Shown here: positions 61,001-64,000 of the stretch, in pieces
Layout of the letters: every line of letters begins with the position of its first letter
How positions within the stretch are numbered: the stretch's first letter is position 1
DNA from: Monarcha castaneiventris obscurior
Taxonomy: Eukaryota; Chordata; Aves; Passeriformes; Monarchidae
Reading direction: 5' to 3'
Assembly (NCBI GenBank): GCA_026261815.1
Contig: JAMPIT010000059.1
Span: 23,360,001 to 23,424,000 of the forward strand
DNA length: 64,000 nucleotides
Notes under the pieces: generated by a model
Database searches by the model: none
The model's input: only the letters and a program-made list of their open reading frames with translations
Told to the model about the DNA's origin: nothing
Position numbers and translations under genes: made by a program

Positions 61001-64000
61001 AAAGTAGTCATGGAAATCAAAATTTGGGATTAATACTAAAATTCAGGTAACACCTATCATTGTGAGCACTCACAGTAGGAAATGAGAGATTTTCCACACA
61101 CTCACATAAACAACAACTATGAATGGAACACTGAAATGACAAGGCTATTTTTGTAGTTACCAGGACAACAAAACTGAAGTTACAGATTCAGACAATGAAG
61201 TTGGTTTAATTCACAATAGTAAGATTTTTATTCTTTATAATTGAGGTCACAAGGATAGAAGCAACTTTTTACAAATCATGACACGCAATGCTGAAGGGCA
61301 CAGGATCCATGATCAGTTCTTGCTCAGCTGCAGTGATATTTTTCTGAGGCTGTTCAAATACTAAAACTTATGCTAATTGACAAAAATAAAGATGGTTTTT
61401 ATTGGTTATAAAAAGTCCATGACATGAAATATGAATTATAAAAAACACTATTTTGAAATTAGATTGAAACTCTTGTGCCTATACGTGCTGGGAAATGTTT
61501 TTTTAACATTTAAATTCTGTTACAAGCCATGTTTTTTAATGAATTTAAGTTGCTTTCAATCCAGTCTATTAGCTTTCATAAACTGCATCCTGAAGTTGTT
61601 ATTTGTTTGTGACTGTTCAGTTTCACTCTGCAAGCTACACATTTTTAATCCAAAGAACCACTAATGTAAATTTAACCTGAACTAAGTCATAAATAAAATA
61701 CTTTAATTTTAAATCAGTTTGATAAGAGTATATTCAAAGTACTGGGTCTCAGTGATATGTTTGGTGTTGACATATATGCATATAATTATCTAAACCTCTA
61801 TCAGCAAAGAATATACCTATCTTTACAAGAAAATTTTATGATTTGTCCTCTGATCTTACTGATGGAAAAATCTGACCAGAAATACTGATATAAAAAATGG
61901 CCTTTCAGATTTTTTCACTTTGACAGTTAAGAGAAGTTATTATTCCATGTAAAATAGTATAAATATTATTTTCATGTGGATAAAAAAAAAATGAGAGTCT
62001 GTACATCCCAAGGAAAAAATTTCCATCCTTCTTCTAATTAATTATTGAACTTCATGTGGAGTCAAGGGCTTTTTAAACATTATTTCAAAGATTTCTCACA
62101 ATTTTACTACAAGGACATTCAAGTGGAAAACTGTTTTTGTTTTGAGGGGTTTTTTAGTTCTGTTTACATTTCTTCCTTTTAAGATTTTTAGTGTAGCTAA
62201 CACTGAACTATGATTCACAAAATCTTATACTGGTACTGGTTTTTCCAAAGAAATTTTGTCAAACCCTGACATTTTCTTCCTTCCTCCATTTTTTTTTTTC
62301 AGTTCTTCCCCACTTTGCATGATTCATGTAAAATAGGTTACTGTTAAAGAAAATCATGAAAATGAGAAGTTCATTTGACTGCCAGTGGTAGCTGCTAAGA
62401 AAAAAATTTTTTGTCTACGTATTTTTTCATGTTTAAGACCACGGGAACTGCAGGAAATATTGTCATCCTGCTCCCTATTCAACTCTCTACTCTCTGTCTG
62501 CAAGTGGAACTGGTACCATAGCATTGCCTAGATATATATTTTAAGGAATTTTAATGACGGATCATCCCTGCTCTCCACAGTTTTCCTCCTGTTTCTTCCA
62601 ACAGCATGAAGCTTCAGATTGCTCAGACTAGGGTGTTTTTTACATATATAGTGTTCATATAGTACCCAAATATGAAAATTAACATGTGTAGTTGTAGCTT
62701 TCCACTGTTGCAGTGTAACACACATCCAACACCAGAAAGTATTTTTTCCTTTTCTTTTCTTTTTTTTTTTTCTTTTCAAGACAACAGAACATGGTTATGG
62801 AATGATTGATAATGATTTCTTATGAAGATGTGATGTTTATGTTTCTTGTCGTTTTTAAAATCATTTACTAGACAAAAAAATTTGAAACTCTTACACCAAA
62901 ACAAAAGTGACCTTTCTTGCAGATTCACTATTATATTTACCTTTCTTCTTAATTTTCCAGTTTCATGCTTAGTTTGGCTTTTCTTTTCTTGATGTGTTTA
63001 GGAATAGATTGAGATAGAATGGGAATGTGATATTAGATGGAAAAAACACTTTCCTATTTTTCTTAAGTCAGCAAACCTGAGTGTGACAGTGGTCAAGCTT
63101 AACAAGAATAAACTTGGATAAAATTGAGCTCTTTCAAAGTAATCCTGTTTTTTTCCTTTCTGTGCGATAAGCTCTAACTCAGACTCCTAAGTAGAAGGCA
63201 GTGAGAGCAAATAGGAGGACAGATAAAGATGCCCTCCTATCTCAGCAGAAACTTGCTGATGAGGCATGCCATGTATCTTCTAGTTACTGAATTTTTATGT
63301 GTATTTATCCTTGTGTAGCATCTTATTTCTACAGCATGCTGTCAACTTTGTCACATGAAATGAAAAGGAGGTTAACATACTCATTGTTTAGTCCCACACA
63401 AAATAGTCAGTCATAGTTAGCCTCATGCTGAAGAATGCTGAGAAACTGCAGAAAATATATTTTGATTGTTAAATTGTTGAAGACATAAACTATCTTTCAG
63501 AGTATGTAGATATTATATATTGGAAGCCTTGGGGTAAATATACAGCAAGCAGTAAAAATTCCAAAACAACCTGCACTAGGAACATGTGGACCTTTATGCT
63601 AAATATGTATATGAATATATTTATACTATTTTACTACTTGCTTGTGGCAGTGTGGCTTGCATCAAGGCTGTAAGTTCTTCAGAGTTGGGATTGCATTTCA
63701 TATGGCTTGTATATTATAAAATCTATAATCCTGGTAAATAATGAAAAGTGATGTAACTAGTAGAAATTTCTTTGGCACTCTGGTTAGATAGTTTTTCAGC
63801 AGTTCATTAGGAAATATCCTGTACCGCACTCCAGAAATATTTGCAATTTTGCTCATCTCTTAAAAATATCTCTAATTAAGTGTTTATCTCATTTTCTCTG
63901 AAAATGAACAAGCAGTTCTTTTCAAAGAGTACCCATTTTAAATCAAATTCCATAGAACTGAAACTTTTATGGAGAGACCTTAGAAGACACCACATCTTTG
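58065..64000. other. Unique AT-rich DNA, no gene seen
   Basis: No gene, RNA or transposon was recognised in almost 6 kb. Simple tracts include (TA)n at 58,885-58,897, T16 at 59,701-59,716, a T run with CAG at 62,289-62,302 and a T/C-rich tract at 62,745-62,777. Confidence 0.5.
59701..59716. repeat. T16 homopolymer
   Basis: Uninterrupted T run; low-complexity DNA with no recognisable retroposed body next to it. Confidence 0.9.

Noticed and set aside
1..64000. tRNA, rRNA, CRISPR, operon-like or phage features
   Set aside because: None were seen; the window is vertebrate non-coding DNA.

Overview
The window looks like a bird chromosome, most probably a passerine; the passerine part is an inference from the look of the LTRs. 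The evidence is at least eight recognisable CR1 (chicken repeat 1) LINE copies, several ending in the diagnostic ATTCTATG-type tail. There are also three solo LTRs whose 5-bp target-site duplications can be read off, and an AT-rich, microsatellite-poor background. Nothing is bacterial or viral in layout: no operons, ribosome binding sites, CRISPR arrays or rRNA/tRNA genes were seen.

I find no protein-coding gene that I can name. The open reading frames are all short (at most 184 codons), overlap on opposite strands, and where recognisable are translations of repeats. The sequence is best read as intergenic or deep intronic DNA. Two short stretches look like possible exons (10,242-10,292 and 13,999-14,084, both +); they are given as findings only.

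Layout. 1-3,490: unique AT-rich DNA. 3,495-4,420: an old CR1 (+) split by a 390-bp solo LTR. 6,944-7,586: a 643-bp solo LTR (-) with TSD GAGCT. 11,718-12,528: an 811-bp solo LTR (+) with TSD CTGTC, TATA box and AATAAA. 14,514-16,020: CR1 (-) followed by an ERVK-like LTR (-). 16,100-24,000: mostly unique, with a G/T-rich tract and a strong 24-bp hairpin near 23.4 kb. 24,030-24,155: trace of an ancient LINE. 26,620-32,670: cluster of four CR1 fragments, one keeping reverse-transcriptase motifs. 36,330-36,655: probable degraded ERVL-type LTR. 39,895-43,285: two CR1 copies in opposite orientation. 43,286-55,324: about 12 kb with no recognisable mobile element. 55,325-56,150: CR1 (-) with a 10-bp tandem repeat. 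57,156-57,185: the strongest potential G-quadruplex. 58,011-58,064: an isolated CR1 tail. The remainder to 64,000 is AT-rich and unassigned.

No genes were seen acting together here. What is informative is the repeat history: CR1 fragments of different ages, a later LTR inserted into one of them, and solo LTRs left after recombination removed the proviral interiors. All repeat assignments come from reading the sequence against remembered family features, not from a database search.
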